Positions 11,336 to 24,316 are shown, numbered from the stretch's first letter. The stretch: DNA of 64,000 nt from Trichuris trichiura (GCA_037903355.1 JBAJFE010000005.1:3968001-4032000), one strand, 5' to 3'. Notes: generated from the sequence alone by a model not told the origin. A program made the numbers and translations.

Positions 11336-13217
11336 GCAAATGACTTAATCTTTCGTCAATATAACATGGTATTTCAAACATGACAGATTTGAAATAAAGA
11401 CAATTTGATGAAAATATCTCCTCAGGTCAATTAACCCGTACAATAGAATTGAGACATGTGCAATTGGTCTAATTATTTCCGCCTCAGCCGTTGTCATCTG
11501 GATTTGTGACGAAATAAAACTAACCATTTTCGTCTTAGATTGACAGGAACGACTTACGTTCTTGACTTGAACTAAGCATGTTTATCCTATCACAGATGTT
11601 TCCAGCTTCTGCTAATCAATCGTTTTAAATGGAAGGTTCATCTTGCATGTCAGGCATCAATAAATGACAAAAGCCCAACACTAAATCAAAGCCTGACTTT
11701 ATACGCAGGAAATGTCAAACATCTGTACAAACAGTACGTAATGCAGCTTTCCAAGCAAACCACGGAAGTCCAAATTCTTAATGATGCTTTCCTTCACTGC
11801 TCACATTTAAAGCAAGTATACTACATAGAAATTAGTATTGATTACATAAGAGCTTTTGCTTAACTCCTTCGTCTGCTCATTGCGTCCCTGCGAATGAAAA
11901 ATTCTTCTCCGAATAGACAAAGCAAGGCCATGCGTTGGCTTGGCTACTTTACAAACAGCAGTAAAAACTATGATAAGTCTTTCCCTTTCATTGCTTCGTG
12001 AACCTTCACTTCAACAATCGGATTAAACGTTAGCTGACGTGCCGAAGGTAGCTATCCGTAAAATTAATTTTACCTGAACTTTCACTATATAACAACGCCG
12101 TGTGTATAGTCAATAATGTGAATTGCGCAGTAGCACTGAGCCTTTAACATGACCACTTAGTTTCGCTTCTAGCCAAAAGCGAACAGGGAACAGAAAATGT
12201 TCGATTGTTTTATGAAAGAAAAACACTGCTTGATTAGTGCATTCTTTTCAAATGCAACAATGCGTAAGAGCATTTCTGTTCTCAGAAATGACGAGGCACT
12301 GTTGCACATAAAACTTAAACAGTCAATTTTGAAGACCAGTTCATAATGCCTATACAAAAACAACATTACTTTGGAGCGAGAAGATCATTAGCTGATTTTG
12401 AAAAGCTTCCATAAATTGCACAACCTTCAGTCCGAGAAAATGCTTTTATTCAAACTATGCTCATTTAGCGCAGAGCATACATAAGGTACAGGCTGCCTAC
12501 ATAGAGTGGTGGCAGTCATTAAGACATTACAAAAGAAGTTCACTACGCTTCAGAAAATAAAGTGGCACCCAAAAAGGCCACATTAAGCAATAAGAGAAAA
12601 ACAGCCAAATCACTTTTCAAAACTGGATTGAATAAAAACTTATTTACACTATAATGAACTGAAGTTTTAAACTTATCGACCTTCTCATGCAAAGGTCTAA
12701 GGGACGGCAGAAGGACGGATGATTACAGATAACTCAGACCTTAATAACAGTGACTACTTTTGAAATAGGTGTTTTCATAACGGGTTTTCTTAATGATAGA
12801 GCTAATTGAAAAACTGTTTGTTTCCTTTGAACGTAACAAGAAAATGTAACAAATCGAAACCGTCGGATACCGTTTCCGTCGTCAGCACTGTAACGCACAT
12901 CGAGCTTCGACTCGTTACATTCTCTTGCTACGTTCAACGACGAATAAACCGTTTTTCAACCATCTCTATCAGCAGTGACTACCACTACTAACCTTCCCAA
13001 TAGTCAAGAGCAATACAACAAGTCTTAGCATAAACGTTAAGCCGTATTTTCCGTCCAACTCACAGAATGATCACATACATAAAGCTCTATCTGAAGGAAG
13101 CAAGTAAGCGTCAAAATACAAGTGATAGTGGGACAAGATGTGAGGCGACCACTGATGAGATATCGACTAATCAGCCATGAATGATGATAGGTACTATTCG
13201 TTGCACGCAATTTCAAC
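11336..13217. other. Spacer B-C, homologous to spacers E-F and F-G
   Basis: After the poly(A) signal at 11393 no coding exon is visible. Stretches such as TCATCTTGCATGTCAGGCAT recur in the E-F and F-G spacers, so the spacer was duplicated with its gene. Short open frames here are not shared and look accidental. Confidence 0.55.
12794..12973. repeat. Palindromic element (class 3)
   Basis: Facing arms around GAACGTAACAAGAAAATGTA and TTACATTCTCTTGCTACGTT. Homologous copies sit at the same relative place in the E-F (29640) and F-G (37035) spacers, so it predates their duplication. Confidence 0.55.
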
Positions 13218-13228
13218 TACATGAACCT

Positions 13229-13548
13229 CATAGTAGATCTTCAGATTCACGGGTTTGGCCTGTTGGGTGTATCTGTAAGTAAACTTCAAAATGCCCTACC
13301 AACGGATGGATGAGCAAATTGTTAGAGAAATTACAGAACAAATCGAATACCGTACGTTTCGGAACACGAGCAGTTCCGAAACGTACGGTATTCGATTTGT
13401 TCTGTAATTTCTCTAACAATTTGCTCATCCATCCGTTGGTAGGGCATTTTGAAGTTTACTTACAGATACACCCAACAGGCCAAACCCGTGAATCTGAAGA
13501 TCTACTATGAAACTATTCAAGCCTGTTAAAAGACATCCTGTTTTTCGA
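13229..13548. mobile_element. Near-perfect palindrome (class 2) with target-site duplication
   Basis: Arms of about 130 bp (13231-13361 and 13378-13508) are almost identical, so both strands encode nearly the same 66-codon accidental frame. A 38-bp tail ending TTTTTCGA follows the palindrome. The direct repeat TACATGAACCT lies at 13218-13228 and 13549-13559. The E-F spacer has the unoccupied site GAACCT|GTAACAATGA. Low arm divergence suggests a recent insertion or ongoing arm correction. Confidence 0.75.
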
Positions 13549-13954
13549 TACATGAACCTGTGACAATGATACTACTGTACGCGACTGTCGTTTTATGCAA
13601 CGCTATGGTTCGTTCGGACGCAAACGATGAAGTGCCCTTGACCCGCCATCAGAGGATGACCAGTCGGGAAGCAAGCGCCGAGAAAAGCAATATTATAAAT
13701 TTGACTGGCAATTGGTTAAAAACGCACTACTGTTGTTAACATTTATGCGGCCCTTACCAAATGTCACGTATTTCAAAGAAAAGGTGCATAAAAACGAGTT
13801 GCTTTCCATCGAACATCATTTCTCAACAAATATTGACATCTGAAGTCTATGTAGCATGGAAATTTGACAAGTATCCCAAATCGTTTAACTACGGCTACGT
13901 TTCCGAAAGACATGCCAATGAAGTGAAAACAAACAATACGCTCTAATCCTATAC

Positions 13955-13988
13955 AATGCATATTCAGCTGCGCTGAGTCCAAACAAAG
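13955..13988 (+). promoter_or_regulatory. Conserved upstream block of gene C
   Basis: AATGCATATTCAGCTG and then GTCCAAACAAAG, beginning 81 bp before the ATG. It contains a CAGCTG E-box. The segment AAGCTCATCCATCAGCTAAC follows near the start codon. Confidence 0.55.
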
Positions 13989-14035
13989 AAGAGATTAAAA
14001 ACAATGGAAGCTCATCCATCAGCTAACACCCAGCC

Positions 14036-14626
14036 ATGAAGTTTCTCCTCGTTGCCCTCGTTCTCCCGTCAGTAATCTTAGCTAAAACTTTGGTCGATAA
14101 AGCCAAAGGCTTCGTTGGAGCAGCAACAGGCAAGACGGACAAAGAGACACAACGAACGCTCTCAGAGGTTAGCAAAATGTTCACTACTCAAGATTTATGT
14201 ATACGATGGCAAATGCCATGCTAATAAGAAGGAAGACTTAAAACTCAAATTAACATTTCACTAAACTTCCAAATAAAGACTTTTAAAACTCTTTAAGCTA
14301 ACCAAATTGTCTAACGTAACAGAATAACTTTAGTAATATTACTATTATTACTATTTGAAAACAGCTTCTCTTAACGGGTGTGCGTATCAACATTATTGTA
14401 CGGGAAAGCTACCCGTTCAAAGACTTTATTGCGAAACTTTCAGGGATCACATGTCCCCGTCTTCAGCGCAGGTAAACGACGCAGTGAGTGCTGGCATATA
14501 ATCCCACATAAGTGCATGCCAGCGTTCTCTCTGTCATTTACCTGCGCTGAAGACGGGGACAGGTGATCCCTGAAAGTTTCGCAATAAAGTCTTTGAACGG
14601 GTAGCTTTCCCGTACAATAATGTTGA

Positions 14627-14671
<45 letters not shown>

Positions 14672-17317
14672 CAAAGATCAAGAGAAGCAATGCGTTTAAC
14701 ATGTACTTAAGGTAATTATTCTCAAGAAAGTAAAGATGCTTCCTTCTGTCTTAAAGCTATTTCTGATCGGAAAACTTCTCCATCAGTCCCCTAACAAACA
14801 CTATTGCTAAACGAAGGACAGCTTCTAATCGGCATGCGCAGTTTTATAATATTTAATATCGTCCCTCAGCTTTTAATTCTTCTTCTTTTTTCCTTTTTCT
14901 TCTCCCATTCCTCCCCCAGTTTTCGTAAAATACGGTGACTATGATGTTACCGGGGGATAAAGCAAAACCAAGCAACTGTACAGAAGTCAATTAGACGCAG
15001 AGCTTCTTACAATTGGGCAGTAGCGACCTAAGCTTGGAATTTGAGCAGAAGCACTGCCATTCATACAAAATTGTTTCCATTACACGCATTTTTCCGGGGG
15101 CTAATCACAAAACGGTTTTTCAAGGACTCTTTCCTTGCCATACAGACGCTCCGTCTCGAGAAAACGAACTTCAACTACTAAATCTTGCACCGCTTGCTGA
15201 TGTAACAGCGATTTATACTCAGCATTCTTTCTTCATGTTTTTGAATTACTCGTATGCAAACTGATTACAAAAGATGTGTATTCTGAAAAGCTAAAAGCAA
15301 GAACTATCACAACATTCATTTATCGCTTCCAAAGCGGATTATTCTTATTTAGTCGCTATAGTTAGACGAAACTGAACATCGCCTTCCCACATTTCCAACA
15401 AATGCATACAATGCTGAGGTAACCTTTCAAGCTATTTTCAAGAATACTAAGGCAAAAACGTATGATGCAAACGGAAGCTTCGCTTAACTTTCTCCTTCAA
15501 ACTGTTATTATTTGCTCGCGCATTAGCTGTCGCCAAAACTTTTGCGATCGCTATTTCACGCCTGAAAATCCTTATTTGAACTAACGATGTGTTTCTGTTT
15601 TTCAGTATTACAATAAAAAAGAAAAAGTTCTCCAAGGACAGCCAACGGTAAGTAGAGCAATAAGGCAGATACGAAAATGTTTGTACTTGCTCCGCGCAAC
15701 TAAACTGACTAGTCGTATCACGTCATGCCAAGTGCACACACATCTTACAGTTAAGGAGACAAAACAATCTACAGAAATCATACATTAACACTATCATTCA
15801 TAACTTCCGTATTTGTGATTAATCAATGCTCTTTAATGCCTCATTACAAGCATCGACAAGGGGTAAAAACAGGACTAAGCCACCTGCATTAAATAACGGC
15901 TATTCCGAAAGATGGGGTGTCCTTTAACAGGCTTAGATTGTTTCATGGTTGGTCTTTTGGTTCACGGTTGGTTGGTTTGATGTATCTGCAAGTAAACTTC
16001 AAAATGCCCTACCAACGAATTGCTGAATTGTTATAACTATCACTCATAATGCTCAAAAAGAACACACCGTTAAGTATGGGAAACCCATAAGAGGACCTGC
16101 GAAAACACTGACCTCTTCTAGTCCAACAGTGATGTGAAGCGCTAAAGTCAGCAATTATTCTATAAATGGTCAAATTTGGCATAAGGACAGTTGGGAAACA
16201 TTTATACCATCAGGGGCACTCATTGAGCTGCAGTTGTGCCACGGGCCCAAATGTATTCAACATTACTATTTGTCTGTTTTGAAGCAGAAAATGTAGTTGT
16301 TAAAGAAACGAAGCTCGAAGGTGAAGAAAAGGAGCCTGCCCAACAAAAGACCCGAAATGCAAGAACAGGAAAGGGCGATGTGATTTAGGAAGATCAGAAT
16401 TAACGCTGATTTTATGCGGTGATCATATTACATCCACGTGAGAATAGCATATGGGAAATAGGCCGCAAAAATTGAAATGAATTCTGAAATGTTAATATTT
16501 TTTAACTGACCTCTAACTTTCAAAGCGATGATAGAATGACCCATCAAGTATAATGCAGACAAATCGTTTGTTAACTCATGCATCAAACGGGACTAATTGT
16601 AGGAATATACTTTGAAATTTGCAGCTCTATACAGCGTTCATAGGAGCGGAAAAGCTGTGCAACGAACAGTGCATTGAAAAAGGAAAGAAATTTGCGTTCC
16701 CAAAAGTGAAGTATGAAAAGTGTTCAGCTGACTGCAAGCTAAAGGTAACGTACACGTTTTCTAGCACAAAATGGTATTATGCAGACAACATTAATCAATA
16801 CGCAGCTTTGTATTGCATCCAATTATTCTGTTTGCAAAACCATCATAGAAGTGAGCAAATTACATAGTTTGAATGCTGCCCAACATTTTCGTTAACTCAA
16901 CGTGGAAAGAGGGTTAATGTGTTAGCAACGTAGTTCGGCCATTTTTGCCCAGAATGCCAAATATATGACTTCAACACTCTGTGCCACATGTAACGAAATT
17001 ACATAAGCAGACGACATTTCTTTTACTTAAGTCAAAATGAGAATTTAAACGGAAAAGATTCAACACAAGCAGCAAGCAGTTCCTTGCAAGTAATAGAATG
17101 CATAATGCATTCCCGTTGAGCATTGCTTCCAAAATCTCACTTACAGAGGATTGCTTTTCAAAACGTGTCGTTACATTTCTAGAAGGCCTACGAGCTCGGC
17201 GGCGGTAAAGCTCCCACTAAAGGACCCGGGGACAAGAAAAAGCACGAAAGCCTGAAGAGCCCCGTGAACAACAAAAAGCAAGAAAGTATGGACAATGAGG
17301 TCACGTCACACAGCTAA
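14036..17317 (+). CDS. Array gene C: small secreted CX3C/CX3C protein, 142 aa
   Basis: Exons 14036..14167, 15606..15647, 16625..16744 and 17183..17317, all phase 0. Donors are gttagc, gtaagt and gtaacg; acceptors are tttttcag, tttgcag and atttctag. Signal peptide MKFLLVALVLPSVILA, mature start near KTLVDKAKGFVGAATGKT. Exon 2 encodes YYNKKEKVLQGQPT. Cysteines at 70, 74, 91 and 95. Exon 4 is 44 aa, rich in Lys and Gly at first, and ends SMDNEVTSHS as in gene A, with nine extra residues. Poly(A) signal at 17374. It is the block-duplicate partner of A. Function unknown; secretion inferred. Confidence 0.8.
14431..14469 (-). ncRNA. Hammerhead ribozyme-like motif (left arm)
   Basis: Minus strand GCG, CTGAAGA, C, stem II GGGGA/TCCCT, GAAAGTTT, CGC. 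Stem I GCG/CGC forms. The post-GAAA AGCT palindrome is changed to AGTT. Confidence 0.45.
14544..14583 (+). ncRNA. Hammerhead ribozyme-like motif (right arm)
   Basis: Plus-strand mirror of the left-arm motif, differing by one base in the stem II loop. Confidence 0.45.
14626..14671. repeat. ATT microsatellite
   Basis: About 15 units directly abutting the foldback element in intron 1 of gene C. Confidence 0.9.
15905..16022. mobile_element. Class 2 palindromic element, half copy
   Basis: It starts CCGAAAGATGGGGTGTCCTT, the class tail, then carries GGTTCACGG and CAAAATGCCCTACCAACGAA. The second arm is missing. Located in intron 2 of gene C. Confidence 0.55.
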
Positions 17318-17636
17318 GAAGAACCTTAACTCCACTTCAAATCAACATAGCATGAACGGATCGGCTGCATGAAAATAAAGATCAATGTTTATTTCGTGTC
17401 TTCTAGCATTCATTTGAAGTAGTTTTTTTTAACTGTAGAGCGCGAAGCCGAAGCAAACGTTACCTAAGACAGCCACACTTTTGATTTTCGGAAAGGAAAT
17501 AACGAATTTCACGGCAAATGAAAGTAGATAGACAGAAGCGGGTCTACACAGTTCTACCTTATAGAACAAAAATTTCTCGTTAAACAGGGAAGTTTCATTC
17601 AGATAAAATATGATCTGAGGAGCCTACACGCACGTT

Positions 17637-17870
17637 CTAAAAAGGATGTTTTACAAGCTGGACTAGAAATTGGAGTATTACCCCAAAATAAACAATTCGA
17701 CCGCAAAAGAATTTATGCATGGCATTCCTTCTACAAGGAGTCATTCTGAATACATTTTTGACCATTTCATTTGGAGATGGCTTAAATTCAGCTTTGCCAG
17801 CAACGTTGAAACATACTCGATCTAACCTCTTATCTTCAAGTGGGATATTAGCGGTACAGGTCATGGGAAC
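17637..17870. other. Repeated module after exon 4 of gene C
   Basis: Counterpart of 5841-6080. The minus strand keeps a 75-codon frame with KAEFKPSPN and ILQFLVQLVK shared with the A copy. No promoter, partner exon or poly(A) signal was found for a minus-strand gene, so it is left as a conserved block. Confidence 0.4.
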
Positions 17871-18540
17871 ATAGCCTTCCTTAAAAGTAAAATATGCTTT
17901 CAGGTCACCCTACTCTACAGAATTGTTAACGTAGGCTTAAAAATTCACATTATCGTAGCAGCCGCGCAGTACTTTTCTTTAACTGATCATAGTGACTGAT
18001 AAAACGAAATGCTTTTGTTTTCTGTACCTTTCAGGACCCTTCTTCCCGAAAATCGTGGGTTAAAAGCCTATTTGCTCATAATCTTTGCCATTATGACCAC
18101 CACACGTTTTGCGCCTCTCTGCTGCAGAAAGACAACGTACAGTCTCGAACTTTACATTGTAAAAATATATCACCTCATTGGCACTAGGGAAAGAACAGCG
18201 TATTACAAAAGATAGCTACAAGACCCAGGCTATTATTAGGCATCGAACAAGTGCCTAATAATAACCGGTATCTTCATCCATTATTTGAAGAGAAAGAAGC
18301 TGTAACAATAACAGTACGTTTGTTGAGTACTATTCCTTGTACGCAATAGGCGGTTCGTATCGGACACATAAGCGGTTTTGAAGAATAAAAATGAAGAGCA
18401 GATGGGACTGGTAAATAAAGTGAAGTTCGCCTTCGGTTTCTCCTTATCGCAGACAAAATGAAAGCTGCAAATGAGCGAATATGCCTGAGTGGGTTTCAGC
18501 TCATACCGGCGCATAAGGAAACGTCTGTTTTGAATAAAAC

Positions 18541-18909
18541 TGTTGTGGACGCAAGGGGTCTGGCTCCGCCAACAGTGGGTTGGCCTAGGAGGGCAAGGAT
18601 GCGGGCGCTGTTGACGTAAACAGCGGTGGACGACGGTACCCGTGCCACAAGACACGAAGCTGATGTCGAAAACATGCACAGTTAGCGAATAGCTGTGCAA
18701 CCTAGCCTGACCCCGCGGACGGGACAATAAAAAGGACGAAGACGGATTACGGGGTCGTCGCGATCGTCGGTAGGACGAAGGATGGTTGTAAGTTCGAAGA
18801 CATTCTTGTTTATGCTCAGTTCGTTGGTGTTCCTTAATAAAGCCAAAGGAAAAACTTAGCGTGCTAGCAGCCTTACGCGTGCAGATCCATACGGTGCATA
18901 TAAACTACA
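18541..18909. mobile_element. Solo-LTR-like insertion
   Basis: A GC-richer block beginning TGTTGTGGACGC and ending in TAAACTACA (TG...CA). It contains CAATAAAAAGG and TTAATAAAGCC, which resemble LTR poly(A) signals. The homologous spacer after gene A (near 6740) runs through without it. Possible 5-bp flanks AAAAC and AGAGC match only at three of five bases, so the exact right end is uncertain. Confidence 0.45.
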
Positions 18910-20526
18910 AGAGCATAAAAACAAAGCTGGATGCTTTAGGAATGGTAGAAATGAGAAGTCCTGTAACGCCCTCCAGTGCATCAACTGAAGAATACATTTA
19001 AGCTGCACGGAAATAATTTATTCTGTTTTCTGGACAAATGGAGAATAATAATCAACCAAAGAATATACTTGCTTCTATTCATAAGGATTCTGCATAGGTA
19101 TCAGTATACACGTTGCTACTCCAAATCAAACCTTCCTACAAGAAGCATACGAAACAATGGTGCTTTTCTAAGACAGAAAAACGTTAGGAATGAAACATTC
19201 ACAGGGATCTTTTTCTATTAAAAGTGCAGTCAGTGATGATGGGTGCTAAGAGCTTTATGAGATTTATTGAGACAACTGTGGAAACAAGTGCAGAATGCGC
19301 CTCAACAAAGGACGTCTTCGTACTACAAGAAGCCATTTTCAAGCAATTGAAAACCAGACGGGTCGATTGACAGAGATTTAATGCAAAGACATTCCTTAGT
19401 GAGATGACTACAATCAGTACACAAACTGAGCAAAAGCCAATTTGTATTAATGGCGCAATATTAAGCATGACGTATACAGCTGGGAATTATAAATTGCTGA
19501 AAATCGATTAAAACCCAGTTCAAAAAAAAACTATTTCGTTTCGGAGGCACTTCGCAGCGTACAGCACCATTTATAGGATAATGTATTACCAGACTGTTGT
19601 TGTCTTGCAATTTCAAGCACTTAGTATGAATACTGCTTGCTCCAAAAAAGATGATTTCTGTGAAAATACTCAAAATGTCGGCAATCAGAAAACGAAATTC
19701 CCGTCCATCCAAATGAGTGACTTATTCTTCAGCAATTTTTCAAGAAATGTTAAACTTCTTCTAAACGTGGAAAATGCAATCATGCAGAGAAGCTAAACAA
19801 AAAACAAATCCAATCTTTTACTTATGTAAATGAAACAACCGCAGCAGGAGAGAAAATTATGCTTACGAAACGAATTAACACTCCGATGGAAAAAAAAGGG
19901 TGGAGAAAAATAATATTAACTTATAAATAACTGTGCATTCTGTCACTTGGAACTGACCTTATGGAGCAGCTGCAGACAACAAAACAATTTCACACCATCA
20001 GACCGCGTGACTTTCATCATTGACAATCGACGTGTTTGTACCCTCGTTAGAGGAGAAGTCAGCCAACTGAGGCTGTCATTGGACAAGAGTTCATGCAGAA
20101 AAAGCGTATTATTTATTGTCTAGTTGATTCATTATTGCCTGCGTTTTTTAAATAAACTTCATCGCAATCCGCACATTCTTTTTCAAGTACGCTTCTTTTT
20201 TTCAGCGAGAAAAAAGAAAGTACTCCGCTAAGCTGAAAGAAGCTTTCATTCGCGTTAGAAATCAGCGCGGAAGGCATAAAACAAATATCAGTAGGCTCCC
20301 TTAAAACATTGATAGTTCAAAGAATACTCACACTTGATGTGTACACAATATAGACAGCAATTCGTGATACAGCGCAAAAGTGTACGATGATGACGATTAC
20401 CTCAATGGCTAAATGCAAGAAACGATTAACGCTAGCCCTACATGTGGTTTATTCGCCTGCTTTTAGTTTAAACAATTTTTTGAATAAGAAGAGCGTTGAA
20501 CAAAGCCTAGTCATCAGGAAACAGTC

Positions 20527-23174
20527 ATGAAGCTACTTGTCGTTTTTCTCGTTCTCTTATTAGCCATCCACGCAGCGGCAGCGTCTTAAGGCAGAACAGG
20601 GAAAGAGACACAAGACTCTTTCACAAAGGTTACTATTAATAAAAACATTGTTTTTAAACTACTCTAACGATTCGTATATACGCTCAATGGTTTTGGGGAC
20701 TATTTAAATATAGTGCAAGGAGTTTTCGTTGGAGAACATGTCGCGGCGGGTCGATGTCTTCTTCTCCAGTGGATCACATTTGTCAAGATGTTTAGCTATT
20801 GACCTGTTCATCGTAACTCTGTACAGCACAGTTAACAGTTTCACTAACTTTGAGAAGCCTTTACGATTCACCAAGGCAGTGTTCAATTGGGGACATGTAT
20901 AAACTCTCAAAGAGCTAATACAATGCCAACCTTACAATCAGTCATTGATAAAGTATTACAAGAACCAAACAATAAGAATGCACATTCAATTTATGTCAAA
21001 GACTACGTTAAAGAATAAACACTACAGTTAAAAACCTAATATTCAATATAAAAATGCTTTATTTACAAAGGATTAAACCTTTTAAGTAGAAAGCAATACG
21101 AAATGCCCGTTGCCTCAAGGAAAGCTCTTTTTCTCAATGAGGAGCAGGAGAATTACTTCTCTAACGCAACGAACACCGGAAATGTACTGACAGAATACAC
21201 TATCACAGGAAAGACTTGCCAAGTCTTACAGCTTTCAACTACACGCAGTAAAGATTGAAAAGGAGAAATCATTTGCAAATTCCCGCAAAATGAGCCTTGA
21301 GAAAGTCATAAACTGTCTCAGTGCGAAAAATAAAGCCGAAGCAAAGGATTTAAGTATGAAATACAATCATTACTCGCACAGATGAAAGAATTTGAGCAAA
21401 TAAAACAACGCATTTTCAAATGCAGCTTAGAAAAGTATTCTTCAATGGGAATAACAACAGTTTCAAAAAGAATGACGTTTTCAACGTTTTCATCAGTTAC
21501 AGCTTTAATGCTACTCGTTCATAGGCGTAGCAGTAATCAAACAAGAGAAATTTATGGAAGAAAGTCGGCAGCTATAAATAGCAACGACACCAACGTCAAA
21601 TTCTATCGAATACTTATAAACGAGAATGCTTAGCCTACCAAAGCTTGCTTACAGCAAGAGCAGAGCAGAATAAGAGTTTCATTCATTTACATAAAGAAAG
21701 AGTTGATACAAAAGAGCACTGCAATTCTCCGCTAGCCCGGACACAAAAAATATGGACAGCAAAGCTATCTATTTTTAAAAGAACAAACAAATAAACGAAT
21801 TCTTAAGCGTAGGAAACGATCCGAATCTATTTTCGAAGTACATAAGTGCAGCAAAATTTAAAATGTGCTGTTGATAGCATGGCAGTTCTAATTGAAAATC
21901 ATTTACCGGTTCAAAACGCGGAAACAACCCTGCCTACAAACAAACAGTTTCCTGCGAAGTGACAAAACAAGACCCTAAGTCTGATCATTTATTTAACAAA
22001 CTGCAGTAAAAATTACAATGAATAATTTCCATTAATTACTCAGTGGAATCTTAGCTGAACAATCTCATTAATTTTTAACTGACGTGCCGAATATAGTCAA
22101 TCGTAGACTTAATTACAGCTGAACTATCATTGTACGGCAATGCCATCAGTTTAATGACCACTAAGATAAATTCATAAGCAGAACTGAGCCCTCCAACTGA
22201 TTAGGTTACCTCCATTTTATTGGAGATAACACAGCAAGTGCAAAACTTCACTTAATATTTACGAAATGGAAATCACCCATGGTTCCCAAACGATGCATCG
22301 TTATCGCACGTACTTTTTGGACAAAGCTAATAATGCAGACTGATTCGACATATGCAACGTTAATGTGGAAACGAACTTTTGCGACGACATCGCGCTGGGC
22401 TGAACTCGGAATGTTGCAGCAAATTAAACTTGCTTTAGCAAGACAGAACCGCCTTCAAGGAAACTATTTATATTCGGTTCAAAAAATATACAAAGCAATG
22501 CTATTGTAAACGGCGATGTAAACGGTATATTTAAGATGAACAACAAAAATTGAAATGAATTCTTAAATATTAATATTTCTTAACTGACTCACAACCTATA
22601 GAGCGATGATAGCATGACCCACCAAATAAAACGCAGATAAACTATTTGTTAATCTATTAATCAAAAAGAACCAACCCCAAGAATAAATGTTCTGAAACTT
22701 GCAGTTCCATTCAGCGTTCAAAGGAAGCGGGGAGCTGTGACACGAAAAATGCGTTTGGAAAGGAAGGAAAAAAACGTGTGCAGCTGACTGCAAGCTAAAG
22801 ATAGCACACGCCCTTTCCAACCCAAAATGGCATTGTACGGACAGAATTGAGATACAGTTATTCAAACTACAAGCATCATCGTTATCGATTATTATGTTTA
22901 TGTAGACATAAAGATAACATATTAGCACATGCAAGTTGTTACTTCACTCAAAACAGAAACTTAATGGCAAAGGCTGAAGATAAACCGTAAGGAGTTCCTT
23001 GAAAATAATCTAATGCGTGACGGGTTCCCACTAAGCGCTGTTTCCAAAAAAAGTCCATATGTAGAGGAACGTTTTTAAAAATGCGTCATTGCATTTATAA
23101 AAGGCCTACAAGCTTCGCGACAATGGAAATTTTGCAGAAAAAAGCAGCAGCGCAAGTTCAGACAATGGCCGGCT
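20527..23174 (+). pseudogene. Array gene D, broken copy
   Basis: Exon 1 (20527..20628) has an intact signal peptide (MKLLVVFLVLLLAIHAAAA) and then an in-frame TAA at codon 21, although the donor gttact and the GKETQ-like region remain. I find no exon 2. Exon 3 (22705..22800) has a stop in place of the first cysteine, lacks about 24 nt between the cysteine pairs, and its donor GT is AT. The exon 4 relic starts at 23101 with acceptor AG changed to AA, then KAYKL and a Ser-rich stretch with no proper end. A dead copy; its exon 3 flanks match those of orphan A2. Confidence 0.7.
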
Positions 23175-23489
23175 GAACAAAAATTTAATCTTCTATCAAC
23201 TTAGTATACTATTATTAAATTAGCTCCACGAAAATGAAGATCGATATTTACATAGTGCTTTACAGTTTTCATTTGAAGTAATTTCTTTTAATTCGTGAAG
23301 TGTGAAATCAAAATTAACGTTATCAAAGTCAGCTGTTCAACTATAGTCGTCATTTTCGCAGACCAGCTAACTAATTTTATTGCGCCCGAAAGGAACACGT
23401 TCACGGAATTCCATTTGGTAAGAGAATTTCCTCTCCGATAGAGGAGGTTTTCTTACGTAACATTGAGATAACATACTATATGAGAAGTC

Positions 23490-23735
23490 CATTATCAGTA
23501 TTAATAAATATATTTTACCAGTTCAGCCAGAAATTTGAATACTATCCAAAAGCAGACAGCTCAATCACAAAAGAAACAATAAACGACGTTCCTTCAACAA
23601 GGAGTCACTCTGATTACATTTCTGGTCACTGCGTTTGGAGAAACATTAAATTCAGTTTTGCCAACAACGTTTAAGCCTAATCAATCCAACCTCTCTTTTG
23701 TAAGCGGAACATTAACTGAATGAGTTGTACTTTAA
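23490..23735. other. Repeated module after pseudogene D
   Basis: Fourth copy of the module seen at 5841, 8165 and 17637. Here the plus strand is open from TTTTACCAG through FSQKFEYYPK to a stop at 23672, while the minus frame has stops. Confidence 0.35.
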
Positions 23736-24233
23736 TTCCAACATACCTTCCTAGATTCTGACAGCAGCCATGGCATTTCAAACCTTCTTATCCGAAAATG
23801 AGCTGAACTTTTTCAACAACCTAACACTAATTAACATGCACCGATATTACGTTCACTACATAATGAAGTCAGTGTTAGGCACACTTATTAAAAAACAAAA
23901 ACGTTAAAATCAGTTGCAGCTCATCACAAAAACCATACAGGTTATAAAAATACGGCATAATAATTATCAGTTAGTGAAATAAAGCTGCATTAGGATGGAA
24001 CAAAAACAAAGATCGTCGTTCAATCGCAATCTGCTGCATACTAAAGTTAAAATGTTATGTTCAATTTGGAAGATATGCACAAATCAGAAGGCTCATACTG
24101 AACGTCATTACTGTGAAAGTATTGACATTTAACTGTTATGAAGCGTAAAAATTTGTCGACCACGCCCCAGTCATAACAACTGTTACGAAAGACATATAGA
24201 AGTAATACTAAACGAGCCACTCTCGTACTACAA

Positions 24234-24267
24234 AATGAATATTCAGCTGTTCTTTGCTCAAACAAAG
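24234..24267 (+). promoter_or_regulatory. Conserved upstream block of gene E
   Basis: AATGAATATTCAGCTG followed by CTCAAACAAAG, beginning 83 bp before the ATG, in register with genes B, C, F, G and H. Confidence 0.5.
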
Positions 24268-24316
24268 ACTTCAATAAATGTAGCACGAAAGAAAGCTCAT
24301 CCGTTAGGTAACAACT

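Larger units (their letters stand above)
14386..14627. mobile_element. Foldback element with hammerhead-like cores on both strands
   Basis: Arms of about 92 bp (14386-14477 and 14536-14627) are nearly identical and enclose about 58 bp. Each arm contains AACGGGTAGCTTTCCCGTAC-type sequence and a hammerhead-like core. It lies in intron 1 of gene C, followed at once by an ATT run. Confidence 0.7.

Noticed and set aside
13228..13510. Two opposite-strand 66-codon frames with nearly the same peptide
   Set aside because: This is the expected result of a near-perfect palindrome, not two genes.
20200..20260. Exon 2-like sequence after TTTTTTTCAG upstream of pseudogene D
   Set aside because: It is Lys-rich and follows a good acceptor, but the Tyr-Tyr start, the 42-nt length and the donor are missing, and it lies before rather than after exon 1.
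22596..22934. 112-codon minus-strand open frame
   Set aside because: It is antisense to the exon 3 relic of pseudogene D and has no independent support.
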